Assembly (NCBI GenBank): GCA_001600355.1
Contig: BCJU01000003.1
Coordinates: 1,430,519 to 1,494,518, forward strand
DNA from: Meira nashicola
Lineage: Eukaryota; Basidiomycota; Exobasidiomycetes; Exobasidiales; Brachybasidiaceae
Length of the DNA: 64,000 bases
Reading direction: 5' to 3'
The notes under the pieces were generated by a model, which did no database searches, was not told the DNA's origin, and saw only the letters and a program-made list of their open reading frames with translations. Positions 10,047-20,327 of the stretch are shown one piece after another. The translations under genes were made by a program, and so were the position numbers. Within the stretch, counting starts at the first letter, position 1, and every line of letters starts with the position of its first letter.

Positions 10047-13000
10047 ATGATGACGACGATACAAAACAGAGAACCGTCTTCTGAGCGGTCCATCTCAGCT
10101 TCAAGATCGTCATCAGTTAGCATACAGAATCAAAGACAAAACACGGAGTCTCTCACCTCTTTTGGTTTTCTCAACGAAGCAGATGAAGAACAAGAGTCAG
10201 TATTCGCTCTGGGATCCCTATTTTCCCGGGTGAGGAGTGCACTGGTTCCTAATGAGGCTTCTCTTCCTGAAAATAGTAAGCCGATCACGGGTGGCAATGC
10301 AAGTAGTGCGTTAGAACAACAATTAAATCGATCATCTAATCGAACTGTTTCAGCTTCTTCTTCAACAACTGCTCTTAATGCTCACGTTAACGCCAATCAA
10401 CCAAGGAAGAGCAGTGGAAAATTGCCATTCGAAGGTGTAAGCAAAGGAGAGACGAGCGGCTCAATCAATGCACAAATTGGATCATCTAAAATCACAGAAT
10501 CTACAGCACAATTGAAACGACCATCACGTACAAATTCTATCCTCACATCTTCCTCGAAGAGCTCAAAACTTCCATTCACCTTAACATCAACATCCTTTGC
10601 ACCAGCAGTGACATCAACTGCAGCAGCTCACGCAATCGCTCCACAGCGATTTCAATCTTTCACACCAGAGAATATTAACGAAGAAGGAGGAGAAGACGGA
10701 GAGGATGTATTGAGTGCTCTTATGCGTAAGAGTGGAGTAGATCAGAGTAGGTGGGGTGCAAATCGATTTTCGTCCGTACCGGGATTTCCCCTTTCAAAAG
10801 ATACTCTTGCAGACGACACTAGATCTATACATTCGTCGTCTTCACGCATGCCCAGATCAGAAACATACAGCACAAGTGAAGCACAATTTGTTATTGCACA
10901 TGCCCAATCTCCCAAACGAGGTGGGAATGTAGGAAGAGGAGAAGGTCAAAATGGTGACACGAGCGCATCAGCAGGACTCAGTGCAAGTGCAGATGCTTTT
11001 CGTCGTATGCGTGGTGAAGGTACCGTCTTATCTCGTGATCTTTGGATGCCGGATGAAAATGTAAAGGAGTGTCGTGAATGTCAAAGCTACTTCACACCTT
11101 TCCGTCGCAAACATCATTGTCGTATTTGTGGTCTTGTGTATTGTTCGAGGTGCGCATCAAATATTGTATCTGGAAGACGGTTTGGACTCGATCACGCTGA
11201 GATCCGAGTTTGCAATTATTGTTTACGTGTCTTGTCAGAGTATGAAAGGGCCGGTCGTCAATCTGCTCGAGATGGAGGCAATACAATCACAACGGGTAGT
11301 GCTAATGGCTCTCCGATGTCCTCTCCTCATCGTGTGGCCACGAGCTTTGCAAGGAAAAGGGTTGAATCGAACGGGCTAGGTCCCAGACCTGACAAAAATA
11401 TGATCAGCTCTCCATTGGAAGCGCAACTACAAACGCCTCAGTCACAGTTTGCAGCCAATCAGTTGTTTTCACATCAACGAGGAGCTGTGAATTCGCAACT
11501 TGCCATCGCACAAGGATTACCAAGAATGGACAGCTTACAGGACATGCTTCTCGAATTGGAAGAAGACCATCGATCTCGATCGCAAACACCTATTGCAGAA
11601 CTTATGAATGGCAGTGATAGTCCCAAGCTGGAAGATAGTCCTAATGGGCATGTCCCCTTCCGCGTCAAACTTGGCGAAGATGATCGAATACCCGCTACAG
11701 AAGACGAAATGCCACAATTAGCGATACCCGAAGTTGATACACAGGCTAAAGCTACTGAAATGGCACATGCCAAAAAGCAAAAACCTTTAGGCTCTGATCA
11801 AGGTCCAATAAAGACAATCCGTCTAAGAGATAATCGCTCAAAATTGCTAGGTGATTCTACCATCCTCGACGCAAGGGAACGAGGCGTGGGAGAAGCTGCT
11901 TTGCGCCATATACGCAAATCTAAATTGAAGGGGAGGGAACATACACAAGCTGATGATTCGAGCCTACCAGGACCAAGAACGGCCTTATTACCCAAAGGCT
12001 CAATCTCTCGACGAACATCTTTGACCAGCACGCTAACGGTAAGATCCGATGAAATGGACTCTGTGAGCATAACACATTTATTCGCTCTATTACGTCAAAC
12101 ATTGACTAGAAATAAGATTCAGCCTATTGATGCATGGCAAGAGACGTTGGAGCCTCTGTTGATCAATGTCGTACGACACGTGCATCCTCGGCCTCGTGTT
12201 GGAGAAAGTATGGATGTGCGACAATACATCAAATTTAAACGTATCGCAGGCGGACAGATCAGCGATAGCTGTTACGTCAACGGTTTCGTACTTTCCAAGC
12301 AAGTGGCCACGAAAAAGATGTCACGCATGTTACCACTCTCGAATCCGCGTGTTATGATTGTTGCTTTCCCGATCGATTTCCATCGGGCGGATGAGCAATT
12401 TATGAGCTTGCAGCCTGTTTTAGCACAAGAGCATGAGTATACTCGTATTCTTGTGGCAAGACTGCTGCAATTACGGCCAAATGTTTTGGTGGTAAAGGAC
12501 AGCGTTTCTAGATTGGCCATGGATATGCTGGAAGAGGCAGGCGTGGTTGTGGTATGGAGCGTGAAGATGAGTGCAGTACAAGCCATCAGTCGATGTTGCC
12601 AAGCTGATATCATCTCATCAGTGGAAAGGTTGGCGTTGGAGCCAAGGTTGGGTAGATGTGCATCTTTTGCGGTGGATACATACCAACACGCTTCATCTTC
12701 CCAGTGTCGTAAGAGTCTCATGCGGTTCAACACAGCCGGAAATGCACGCACTTTTGGATGCTCTATCATATTGAGAGGTGCAAAATTAGAAACTTTGGGC
12801 ACTATCAAGATGATTGCGTCCATTATGGTTTATGCTGCACATAATTTACGTCTCGAGGAACAATTGAACCGAGACGAAGGAGCACAACTTCAAGTGGATA
12901 CTGTCAGCATGCCGGCCAATCGCAGAGCTGGCTCTACGTTCCTTTGTCCTGGTCAATGTGATCAAGAGAATGATGTGTTGTGGGATCGTATCTTGAGCGC

Positions 13001-16000
13001 ATTGAAACCGTTTGAAACAAGCATCCTATCTGCCAGTGCAAGTATCAATATTTCTCCCCCATACCAATTAATCAAGATGAAAGAAGCACATCGACGATTG
13101 AAGTGTCTGCAACAGGATTGTTCCGGTGAAACGGATGTAGAGAAAGCAGGACTACAGAATCATGCTGCTACAGAGAATACTGATATCGACAACGAAGGGA
13201 AGAATTCAGACGAGAAAGCTGTAATTCTACCCGCTCTAGAAGAAGTCATGCCAAAGCCATCTGTTCTACAAGCAGAATACGCACGTGCATTGATGGATCA
13301 TCAAATCTTCTTGAAGGAATGGTCGGCATGTGAAAAAGAAGACACATCTGCCAGCTTGCGAAAGATTAGCGTTCTATGGACAATGGTATCCACTGCAACA
13401 CACAAACCATGTATGGGCCCAACATTGCTATCCTATATCTTTTACGGTCCACAAGATGAAACTTTGGGTCAATATCTGGAACGTGCATGCCTTGAGAGCA
13501 GTTCGATTTGTTCAGCAAAGGGCTGTGGTAGACCCAAGGGTGTACATTATTCTTCCTATGTACACAACGACACTCGTGTGCAGGTGGTACTGGAGCGCTT
13601 TGTTTGCCCAATCCCCGGACAAGAGAATCGATTGCTGATGTGGTCATATTGCAAAAAGTGTGAAAAAGCTACTCCGGTCACACCTGTATCGGATGATACA
13701 TGGAGTTTATCGTTTGCCAAGTATTTAGAGTTACACTTTTATGATGGTCGCAAGACGACGACGTTATGCGGTCACGATTACTATGCCGACTTTGTACGAT
13801 TTTTCTCGTTACAGAATTTGGCAATACGCTTTCATCGAGATCGGGATTTGGTTGTACGGGATGTTGTTCTCCCACCTATGCGCCACTTGCCCCGTCCAGA
13901 TATTGATTATCGGCTGAAAGTGGAGGGTGCACGATTATTGCAAGAACGAATGGACGCATATTGGACAAGTGTGATGGAGCGAATGGTGGCTATCCGGAAA
14001 GAACCTTCTTTATCTGTTCAACATATCAGTCAATTGGAAGGTGCAATGCAAAGTGCAAAAAATGATGAGATCCAATTGAAGTCTTTATTAATTGAAACAT
14101 GTCGTTCTTCTGATCAAACTGACATTCTTGCTTTAAACGCTGTAAGGAATCGAATGCAATCATTTGTTGTAAGATGGGATCAATTCTTTCACGAATTCGA
14201 GCGTGCTGCTTTGCCCAGTGATCGCGATGTTCGAAGAATGACAACACATCATCTTTCTCGAATCTTTCAAGAGAAGAATGAGCAACCTGGAGCGAATACG
14301 GATCGGGTTGTAGAGGCGTTGGGCCTGTCACCAGCGGTTGAAGTGGATGAAGCAACTGCCACGGCTGGTATTGATGCAGTTTTATCAGCGTCTACTACGA
14401 GTGACGAAGCCAAAACGTCCATTGCAAAGGCCGGATCAATTCAGTCAAATTTGACAGATGATACGCCTTTAGCAGAAACATCAAATCCTTTACTTACACC
14501 CTCTTCTCCTACATTAGCCTCACCAACGGCGTGGCGTAGAATGCGATCATCTACTCAAACAACCCAAGAAAGTGTACCGTCTGGAGGTACATCCGTACAA
14601 AGCTTTGCAGATGTTCACAGCGGCTTATCAGATAGTGATGCAATGTCTGCGAGACCGGTAATGCGAAGGGGAAAGACAACCGATGAAGTTCATAAAGTAA
14701 AAACTGGAGATGATTCCAAAGCGATTTCGGGTACCGTTTCTGGTAAATCAATGATCCCACGAACAACGCAATTGCCATCCGTTGGACCTGCCAGTCCTGC
14801 AGCACGTAGAAATTCAGGTTTTCCTAAAAGAGGTCCTCCTAGCAGTTATAGACCTCCCAAATCAATCATAAATTCTGCTGGTGGATCAAGTGCATTTTCA
14901 TCAGGTCTCGAAACTGAATCTGATGGTGGTGCAGCATCGAGTGGGGTAGTGGGCGGATCAACATTACGTCGTAAACTGTCAACCAGTAAACGCAAAGGCC
15001 GTTTACAGGCGCTAGATGCGGCAAAAGAAGCGAATCAAAAGACTGGAAATGGCAAAGATACTATAAGGCCGTCAAGCAGAGTACCAATCTCCACCGCAAA
15101 TCGTTCTTCAAAAGTTTCAACGATCGCACGTAGATTTGATAATCTCCAAAAAGAAGCAGAACGTGAACGTGAAAGGCAAAGATTAGTTCGTGCTAGACGT
15201 GCAAGACCTGTTGGTGCTTCTCAGGCCACTGTGCAAGTGTATAGAAGCTTGAAAGATGCAGTTCGAGATGAAGATGATGATGAATCTGATTCTTCAGAGC
15301 ACGGCAGTCAACGTGGGCATGAAGCGGAGCTTGAAGATGAAGGCGATTCTGATGCTGAAAGAGGACGTCGTCGTAAAGCAAATGGTACAATAAAGGCAAA
15401 GGCTTCGAACAAGGTAGCGCAACCGGGATCTTCTCGTAATGAATTGCAAGAAGGGTCAGGTTCGACCATCAAAGCAGGCGACACAATTAAAGCAGCTGCT
15501 ATTAAAAACGCCGTTGCTTCTCAAGAAATAGACAAAGAGCAGAATGTAATGTCGGATGGTGAATCTGTTTCTACTCAGCAGAATTCTCTGACAGCACCAA
15601 CATTGCCATCTGAGTACGAAAGTTCTCCTGATCGAGAAAGAAGATCACTTCGCTCAGAATCTTCGGATGCTTCAAGATTGAACCCTGTAGTTGCAGCTGG
15701 TGGTCAAGGTCCTGAATCAGCAGGTTTGGAATTGACAATGTCTTCATTGCTATCGGGAACGATTCCGGCTTCTTGGCGTGCAAGTCTTTTACCAGCAGAA
15801 ACAGATTCAGGTGAAGGGCGCGGATCTTTGTTGAAAACGATTTCTTCGTTATGGGCGCGTGGGACACTCAATTTGCCAAATATTGAGCTGCCAATGCGTA
15901 GTACAGAACATTTATTCTCTGATTCTCCTTTGGTTGTGTTGCGTGAAGATGAACCAAGCAGTTTGATTGCATTCACCTTGAGTTCTTCTACCTATGCATC

Positions 16001-17189
16001 CCGTTTGGACTCTTTGCGTAAATCTCATGCTCCCATGCAAGAAGATGGAGGTTTAGGAGATCATTCTATGGATAGTTGGCATGTCATTGAACCCAAAAAG
16101 CTTTCTTCGCCACCAACTCTACAAACACATGAGAGGCAGATTGAGTCAGCATTACGACAAGCAGAAGGAACACATTTAAGCTTTCAATTCACAAGCGGCG
16201 ATTCACGTTTTTCCATTCGTGTTTTGTTCACAGAACAATTTGATGCATTGCGTATGGCATGTGATTGCAATCAAACTTTTGTTCAATCATTAGCACGTTG
16301 TTGGAATTGGTCAGATTGTTCAGGAGGCAAAAGTGGAGCAGCAATGATGAAAACATTGGATGATAGATTTATTATTAAACAACTTTCACGCGCTGAAATG
16401 GATGCTTTTGCTAGCAATGCAGGTGCTTATTTCCGTTTCTTGGCTGATGTCATCTTTCAAGATCGTCCAACGACGTTGGCAAAGATTTATGGTGTTTATC
16501 GTTTGACGATCAAAAATGCACAGACAGGAAAATCTATCAAATTAGATTGTGCGATTACGGAGAACGTGTTTGCCAATGCAAAGATGCAACAAATTTTTGA
16601 TTTGAAAGGTGCTTTGCGCAATAGGTTTGTTCAACCTAATGGTCAACCGAATCAAGTTTTGCTCGATGGTAATCTGATCACGTCAAAAGTTCCCATATAC
16701 TTACGTGAAGGGTCTAAGCGATTATTACGACAAGCATTATTGCATGATTCTCTCTTTTTGGCACAGTGCGATGTGATGGATTATTCGCTCGTAGTGGGCG
16801 TTTGTGAAGGAAGGCCGGAATTAAGAGTTGGAATAATTGATTTCATTCGAACGTTTACGTTTGGTAAAAAAGCTGAATCGTTTCTTAAAGAAGCTGTTGG
16901 CGGTCATGGTTCAGAAGCACCAACGATTATCGATCCAAAACAATATCGTGCAAGATTTTTAGCATTTTTAGATTCTGTTTTACTTTTATCACCGGATCAT
17001 TGGCTTTCGGAAGATGAAGAAAATCAAAGAAGTGCGGAAATGCAAAATGCTGCACTTGCTGCTGGTTTATCAACGAATTATCAATCTGCAAATAACGCAA
17101 GTACGTTTACCCAACCAAATGCTAATCAAAGCATTAGTGGACTAACGGCTGTTTTGGCAAATACAGCTCCTGGTATGGTGATGATTTGA
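10047..17189 (+). CDS. FAB1: Phosphatidylinositol-3-phosphate 5-kinase Fab1/PIKfyve
   Basis: A 2380-residue protein in one uninterrupted exon. It makes PI(3,5)P2 from PI3P on vacuole and endosome membranes. Domains in order: a Ser-rich disordered N-terminus; a FYVE zinc finger at ~335-400 with the WxxD signature (LWMPDENVKECRECQ), the basic RRKHHCR ligand-binding motif and eight Cys/His zinc ligands; a TCP1/chaperonin-like domain at ~735-1010; a Cys-rich CCR region at ~1130-1330 (including GCGRPKGVHYSSYVHNDTRV); a long low-complexity spacer at ~1400-1950 rich in Ser, Lys and Glu; and a PIPK catalytic domain at ~2010-2320 with 'DDRFIIKQL', 'IFDLKGALRNR', catalytic 'CDVMDYSL' near 2243 and metal-binding 'GIIDFIRTFTFGKK' near 2262. 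All key kinase motifs are intact. It is the yeast Fab1 layout (2278 residues). Confidence 0.96.
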   Translation: MMTTIQNREPSSERSISASRSSSVSIQNQRQNTESLTSFGFLNEADEEQESVFALGSLFSRVRSALVPNEASLPENSKPITGGNASSALEQQLNRSSNRTVSASSSTTALNAHVNANQPRKSSGKLPFEGVSKGETSGSINAQIGSSKITESTAQLKRPSRTNSILTSSSKSSKLPFTLTSTSFAPAVTSTAAAHAIAPQRFQSFTPENINEEGGEDGEDVLSALMRKSGVDQSRWGANRFSSVPGFPLSKDTLADDTRSIHSSSSRMPRSETYSTSEAQFVIAHAQSPKRGGNVGRGEGQNGDTSASAGLSASADAFRRMRGEGTVLSRDLWMPDENVKECRECQSYFTPFRRKHHCRICGLVYCSRCASNIVSGRRFGLDHAEIRVCNYCLRVLSEYERAGRQSARDGGNTITTGSANGSPMSSPHRVATSFARKRVESNGLGPRPDKNMISSPLEAQLQTPQSQFAANQLFSHQRGAVNSQLAIAQGLPRMDSLQDMLLELEEDHRSRSQTPIAELMNGSDSPKLEDSPNGHVPFRVKLGEDDRIPATEDEMPQLAIPEVDTQAKATEMAHAKKQKPLGSDQGPIKTIRLRDNRSKLLGDSTILDARERGVGEAALRHIRKSKLKGREHTQADDSSLPGPRTALLPKGSISRRTSLTSTLTVRSDEMDSVSITHLFALLRQTLTRNKIQPIDAWQETLEPLLINVVRHVHPRPRVGESMDVRQYIKFKRIAGGQISDSCYVNGFVLSKQVATKKMSRMLPLSNPRVMIVAFPIDFHRADEQFMSLQPVLAQEHEYTRILVARLLQLRPNVLVVKDSVSRLAMDMLEEAGVVVVWSVKMSAVQAISRCCQADIISSVERLALEPRLGRCASFAVDTYQHASSSQCRKSLMRFNTAGNARTFGCSIILRGAKLETLGTIKMIASIMVYAAHNLRLEEQLNRDEGAQLQVDTVSMPANRRAGSTFLCPGQCDQENDVLWDRILSALKPFETSILSASASINISPPYQLIKMKEAHRRLKCLQQDCSGETDVEKAGLQNHAATENTDIDNEGKNSDEKAVILPALEEVMPKPSVLQAEYARALMDHQIFLKEWSACEKEDTSASLRKISVLWTMVSTATHKPCMGPTLLSYIFYGPQDETLGQYLERACLESSSICSAKGCGRPKGVHYSSYVHNDTRVQVVLERFVCPIPGQENRLLMWSYCKKCEKATPVTPVSDDTWSLSFAKYLELHFYDGRKTTTLCGHDYYADFVRFFSLQNLAIRFHRDRDLVVRDVVLPPMRHLPRPDIDYRLKVEGARLLQERMDAYWTSVMERMVAIRKEPSLSVQHISQLEGAMQSAKNDEIQLKSLLIETCRSSDQTDILALNAVRNRMQSFVVRWDQFFHEFERAALPSDRDVRRMTTHHLSRIFQEKNEQPGANTDRVVEALGLSPAVEVDEATATAGIDAVLSASTTSDEAKTSIAKAGSIQSNLTDDTPLAETSNPLLTPSSPTLASPTAWRRMRSSTQTTQESVPSGGTSVQSFADVHSGLSDSDAMSARPVMRRGKTTDEVHKVKTGDDSKAISGTVSGKSMIPRTTQLPSVGPASPAARRNSGFPKRGPPSSYRPPKSIINSAGGSSAFSSGLETESDGGAASSGVVGGSTLRRKLSTSKRKGRLQALDAAKEANQKTGNGKDTIRPSSRVPISTANRSSKVSTIARRFDNLQKEAERERERQRLVRARRARPVGASQATVQVYRSLKDAVRDEDDDESDSSEHGSQRGHEAELEDEGDSDAERGRRRKANGTIKAKASNKVAQPGSSRNELQEGSGSTIKAGDTIKAAAIKNAVASQEIDKEQNVMSDGESVSTQQNSLTAPTLPSEYESSPDRERRSLRSESSDASRLNPVVAAGGQGPESAGLELTMSSLLSGTIPASWRASLLPAETDSGEGRGSLLKTISSLWARGTLNLPNIELPMRSTEHLFSDSPLVVLREDEPSSLIAFTLSSSTYASRLDSLRKSHAPMQEDGGLGDHSMDSWHVIEPKKLSSPPTLQTHERQIESALRQAEGTHLSFQFTSGDSRFSIRVLFTEQFDALRMACDCNQTFVQSLARCWNWSDCSGGKSGAAMMKTLDDRFIIKQLSRAEMDAFASNAGAYFRFLADVIFQDRPTTLAKIYGVYRLTIKNAQTGKSIKLDCAITENVFANAKMQQIFDLKGALRNRFVQPNGQPNQVLLDGNLITSKVPIYLREGSKRLLRQALLHDSLFLAQCDVMDYSLVVGVCEGRPELRVGIIDFIRTFTFGKKAESFLKEAVGGHGSEAPTIIDPKQYRARFLAFLDSVLLLSPDHWLSEDEENQRSAEMQNAALAAGLSTNYQSANNASTFTQPNANQSISGLTAVLANTAPGMVMI

Positions 17190-17362
17190 TTAAATATATT
17201 ATTGTATTTTTATTGTATACGAACAGACCCTATAATCTTTATCATTTTTCCGAAATTTGCGTGAAGGGGACTGAGCGTTGAAATTGGAGCAGAGGAAGCT
17301 AGTGAAATATTTTGACGTCACTATATTAAATCTTGTTACCCCAACAATATCACGTTCAGTGG

Positions 17363-17370
17363 TATATAAA
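17363..17370 (+). promoter_or_regulatory. TATA box candidate of the 95-aa ORF
   Basis: TATATAAA, 88 bp upstream of the ATG at 17458. It supports the short ORF being a transcribed gene rather than chance. Confidence 0.45.
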
Positions 17371-17457
17371 CAGCGATTTATTTTTTCTTCTTTAACAACA
17401 ATCATGAAGAACAACATCAAAAGAGGCATTTAATATATTCTTAACGGCATAACCAAA

Positions 17458-17745
17458 ATGCAAAATGAACAAGAAAGACAAACAAGCAGTCAAGATAATG
17501 TTGAAAGTGAATTAATGTTTGAAGATAATCAAGATAAACTTGAATATTACACCGATTTCACAAAAGCAAAACAATTTCAATTAATGCGTTTACATGATGA
17601 TAAAGAAAAGTTGAATTTATTTAAACGTTGGAAAGACGATGGTCAAGCGTTTACAAGACCGATATTTGAAATTATACCAATAAATGAAAAAACAAATAAG
17701 ATCATTGAAAATCCGCTAAACAACAACATTAAAACGAATTGGTAG
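17458..17745 (+). CDS. Hypothetical 95-residue protein
   Basis: A short intact frame with a good start context (accaaaATG) and a TATA-like box 88 bp upstream. The product is highly charged and hydrophilic, rich in Gln, Asn, Lys and Glu. It has no signal peptide or membrane segment. A central segment, 'YYTDFTKAKQFQLMRLH', followed by 'LNLFKRWKDDGQAF', looks like two short amphipathic helices. I do not recognise the family. It stands between FAB1 and a secreted oxidase in a loosely packed region, so it could be a lineage-specific gene or a spurious frame; an AT-rich genome makes frames of this length fairly rare but not exceptional. Confidence 0.45.
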   Translation: MQNEQERQTSSQDNVESELMFEDNQDKLEYYTDFTKAKQFQLMRLHDDKEKLNLFKRWKDDGQAFTRPIFEIIPINEKTNKIIENPLNNNIKTNW

Positions 17746-18353
17746 TACACAATTCAATCAGGAACGTGGAGAAAAATCGGAAATAATCTATCAGTGATTC
17801 CCACGGAGAAGGAATATTCATATTTGTTACCGAACACTGGTTCTATGTGCATGCATGTTTGTAGATCTTAACCGCAGAGCAATTCTATATAAAAAACGGG
17901 AAGCCTAGAATGCATGTGGGTATCTTAATTACGGATCCGCAAAAGAATCCTTTTGACGGCGTCTCGAAAAGTACCCCACACTGATCTTAATTCACATGAA
18001 ACGGAAACGTGCGGAAAAAAATAGAAATCTTTATTTTAGCGTTCTTTTTTTCTTTTTAAACTTATTGAACCCGCTCTCTTTGCCTTCTTCGTGCTGCGTG
18101 CGTGCGCAGCGCCCCGCGTGCCTTTTTTTGATGCATGTCATGCAGATAAAGTCTTTTTGAAGAATAATAATTTCAAATGATTTGCCCGGATCAGCGGATA
18201 TTTTTCACATGTTCTTCAGTTGAAAGCCTTGTCAAAACGTTCCTGTTTTGAAATGGATTATGCAATTGATTGTTTTGAAGGTGCATTTGCAGATTGAAAT
18301 ATATATATACCTGAGATGATGATCTTGTATACTTCCTCCTTGCACCTTTTAAA
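17746..18353. other. Intergenic, promoter of the FAD oxidase
   Basis: 608 bp without a gene. It contains a GC-rich patch near 18070-18120 and a TATA-like run at 18297-18310 (aaatatatatatac), about 45-55 bp upstream of the oxidase ATG. Nothing else is recognised. Confidence 0.5.
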
Positions 18354-20162
18354 ATGTTCTCCTTCCTCTTTCTTACGGCTCTATTAACGGTAAATTCGAT
18401 TGCAAAGCCGTTCAATTCACGCGCTCAGACAACGCCAAGATGTATTCCTGGTCAATCATGTTTTCCGGGATTGAATGAAATAAATGCATTTAATGCTTCT
18501 TTAGACGGACAAATGTTTGCTCAAAGACCTATTGAAGCATATTGTTATATTGGTGATCCTTTATTCAATCTTGGTAAATGTACAAATTATGCAACAAACT
18601 TTTTAAATTTACAATATTTAACCGAAAATTCAAATACATACGAAGTACCAACATGGGAAACATGTGGTTTAGGTAATTCATGTCAATTAACTTCAGGTTC
18701 ATTACCTATCGCAGGACAATGTAAACAAGGAAATGTACCAAATTATGCCGTTCAAGCAAAAACACAAAATGATATTGTTAAATTTATGCAATTCGCAAGT
18801 AAGTATAATTTACGTGTTGCAATCAAAAATACAGGACATGATTATCAAGGTCGTTCGGCAGGTCGTAATACAGTTATGCTTTGGTTACATGAAATGAAAG
18901 ATATGAATATTGCAAAAAGTTTTATTCCACAAGGATGTGATTCAAGTAAATCTTTTGATTCTATAAAACTTGGTGCAGGTGCACAATGGGGAGATGTTTA
19001 TGAATTCGCTCATAAATTTGGCTATATGGTCGTTGGAGGAGATGCAAATTCAGTTGGTGCTTCTGGCGGTTGGGGTTTAGGAGGAGGACATTCTTTTTTA
19101 ACGCCAAACTATGGTTTAGGTGTTGATAATATGATGCAAGCAACGGTTGTATTACCAACGGGTGATGTTAAAATTGCAAGCGAATGTCAAAATACAGATT
19201 TATTTTGGGCAATTCGTGGTGGAGGTGGTCCAACGTTTGGAGTTGTGACTGAAATGGTTTATAAAGCTCACAAAGAAGTCCCAATGGGCGTAGTGAATGC
19301 ATATTCTAACGGATTAAGTTTCACTCAATCAAATCAACAAGCTTTAATTGAAGCTTTAGCTGAAATTGGACCTAATCTTGGAAATGCTGGATTTGGTGGA
19401 AGTTTAGAATTATTTGGTCCGGCAGGATTGGTGATTCAAGGTATAATACCAAACAAGACTGCAGATGAAGTTAAAGCATTATTCGCTCCAATGTTTAATA
19501 AACTTCTTGCTATAAACAAGAATGATTTTGAAGCATTTGTTAATTTATTTCAATTTTCAACTCAGCCAACATGGTATGATTATGGTAAAACTGCATTCTC
19601 CGGTAATCGTGGTTCAGGATTCGGATTAGTATTTGCATCAAGAATAATACCTGCAAAAACATTCAAGAACCCTTCTCAACTTGCCGATAAAATGATTGAA
19701 GGATTACAACAAGGAGCTTTATTCTTTTCAATTTTAGCAGTTGGTGGAAATAATACAGGTGCTCGAGCAGGAAATGATCCAACAAAGACTTCAGTAACAC
19801 CTGCATGGAATACTGCCGTTTGGCATATTATCTATTTTTCAATAACAACAGGAAATCAACCTGGTTCTTCTATTCCAGCAAGTGCATATAAATCTGCTCA
19901 TCAATCTGCCGAAATTTTAAGACAGTATTTACCCGATAGTGGTGCTTATTTAAACGAAAGTGATTTATTCGAAGATGATCCACCAACTGCATTTTGGGGA
20001 CAAGAAAATTATAAACGTTTACTTACAATTAAAAAGCAAGTAGATCCGCAAAATTTACTAAACGTTTGGCATGGTGTTGGTTGGGTGGAAAATGGCGGAA
20101 CAGCATTCGAAAAGAGTGCACCGGATGGAGGACCATATTCTTGTTATCCGACAATAACTTGA
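18354..20162 (+). CDS. Secreted FAD-linked oxidase, berberine-bridge-enzyme-like
   Basis: 602 residues, one exon. An N-terminal signal peptide (MFSFLFLTALLTVNSIA, cleavage near residue 18-25) indicates secretion. The FAD-binding PCMH domain covers ~115-320: 'KNTGHDYQGRS' carries His162, the residue that takes covalent 8-alpha FAD linkage in this family, and 'VGGDANSVGASGGWGLGGG' is the flavin-contacting Gly-rich loop. The second covalent site of bicovalent BBE enzymes, a cysteine in that Gly-rich loop, is absent, so attachment is probably through His only. The C-terminal BBE motif 'DPQNLLNVWHGVGW' is present. Family members oxidise sugars, alkaloids or other secondary alcohols; the substrate cannot be read from sequence. 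Codon use is more AT-rich than in neighbouring housekeeping genes. Confidence 0.88.
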   Translation: MFSFLFLTALLTVNSIAKPFNSRAQTTPRCIPGQSCFPGLNEINAFNASLDGQMFAQRPIEAYCYIGDPLFNLGKCTNYATNFLNLQYLTENSNTYEVPTWETCGLGNSCQLTSGSLPIAGQCKQGNVPNYAVQAKTQNDIVKFMQFASKYNLRVAIKNTGHDYQGRSAGRNTVMLWLHEMKDMNIAKSFIPQGCDSSKSFDSIKLGAGAQWGDVYEFAHKFGYMVVGGDANSVGASGGWGLGGGHSFLTPNYGLGVDNMMQATVVLPTGDVKIASECQNTDLFWAIRGGGGPTFGVVTEMVYKAHKEVPMGVVNAYSNGLSFTQSNQQALIEALAEIGPNLGNAGFGGSLELFGPAGLVIQGIIPNKTADEVKALFAPMFNKLLAINKNDFEAFVNLFQFSTQPTWYDYGKTAFSGNRGSGFGLVFASRIIPAKTFKNPSQLADKMIEGLQQGALFFSILAVGGNNTGARAGNDPTKTSVTPAWNTAVWHIIYFSITTGNQPGSSIPASAYKSAHQSAEILRQYLPDSGAYLNESDLFEDDPPTAFWGQENYKRLLTIKKQVDPQNLLNVWHGVGWVENGGTAFEKSAPDGGPYSCYPTIT

Positions 20163-20327
20163 ATCTTTGGATCATCATGTAATTCATTTTAAGATTTCAT
20201 TTATTATATTATATTATATTTTATATCTTCATGGCATGAGAAATGCTGAGTAGACTTGGCTTATCACTAGCGTTTGTTGCTTATCTGTTTAGCTTTACCC
20301 TTCTGCTTACTGCTATCACACGAAGGA

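Noticed and set aside
20163..20327. Upstream exon encoding a signal peptide for the DUF7907-like gene
   Set aside because: I could not find an ATG plus donor site that joins in frame to an acceptor before 20271, so it is reported as an open question only.
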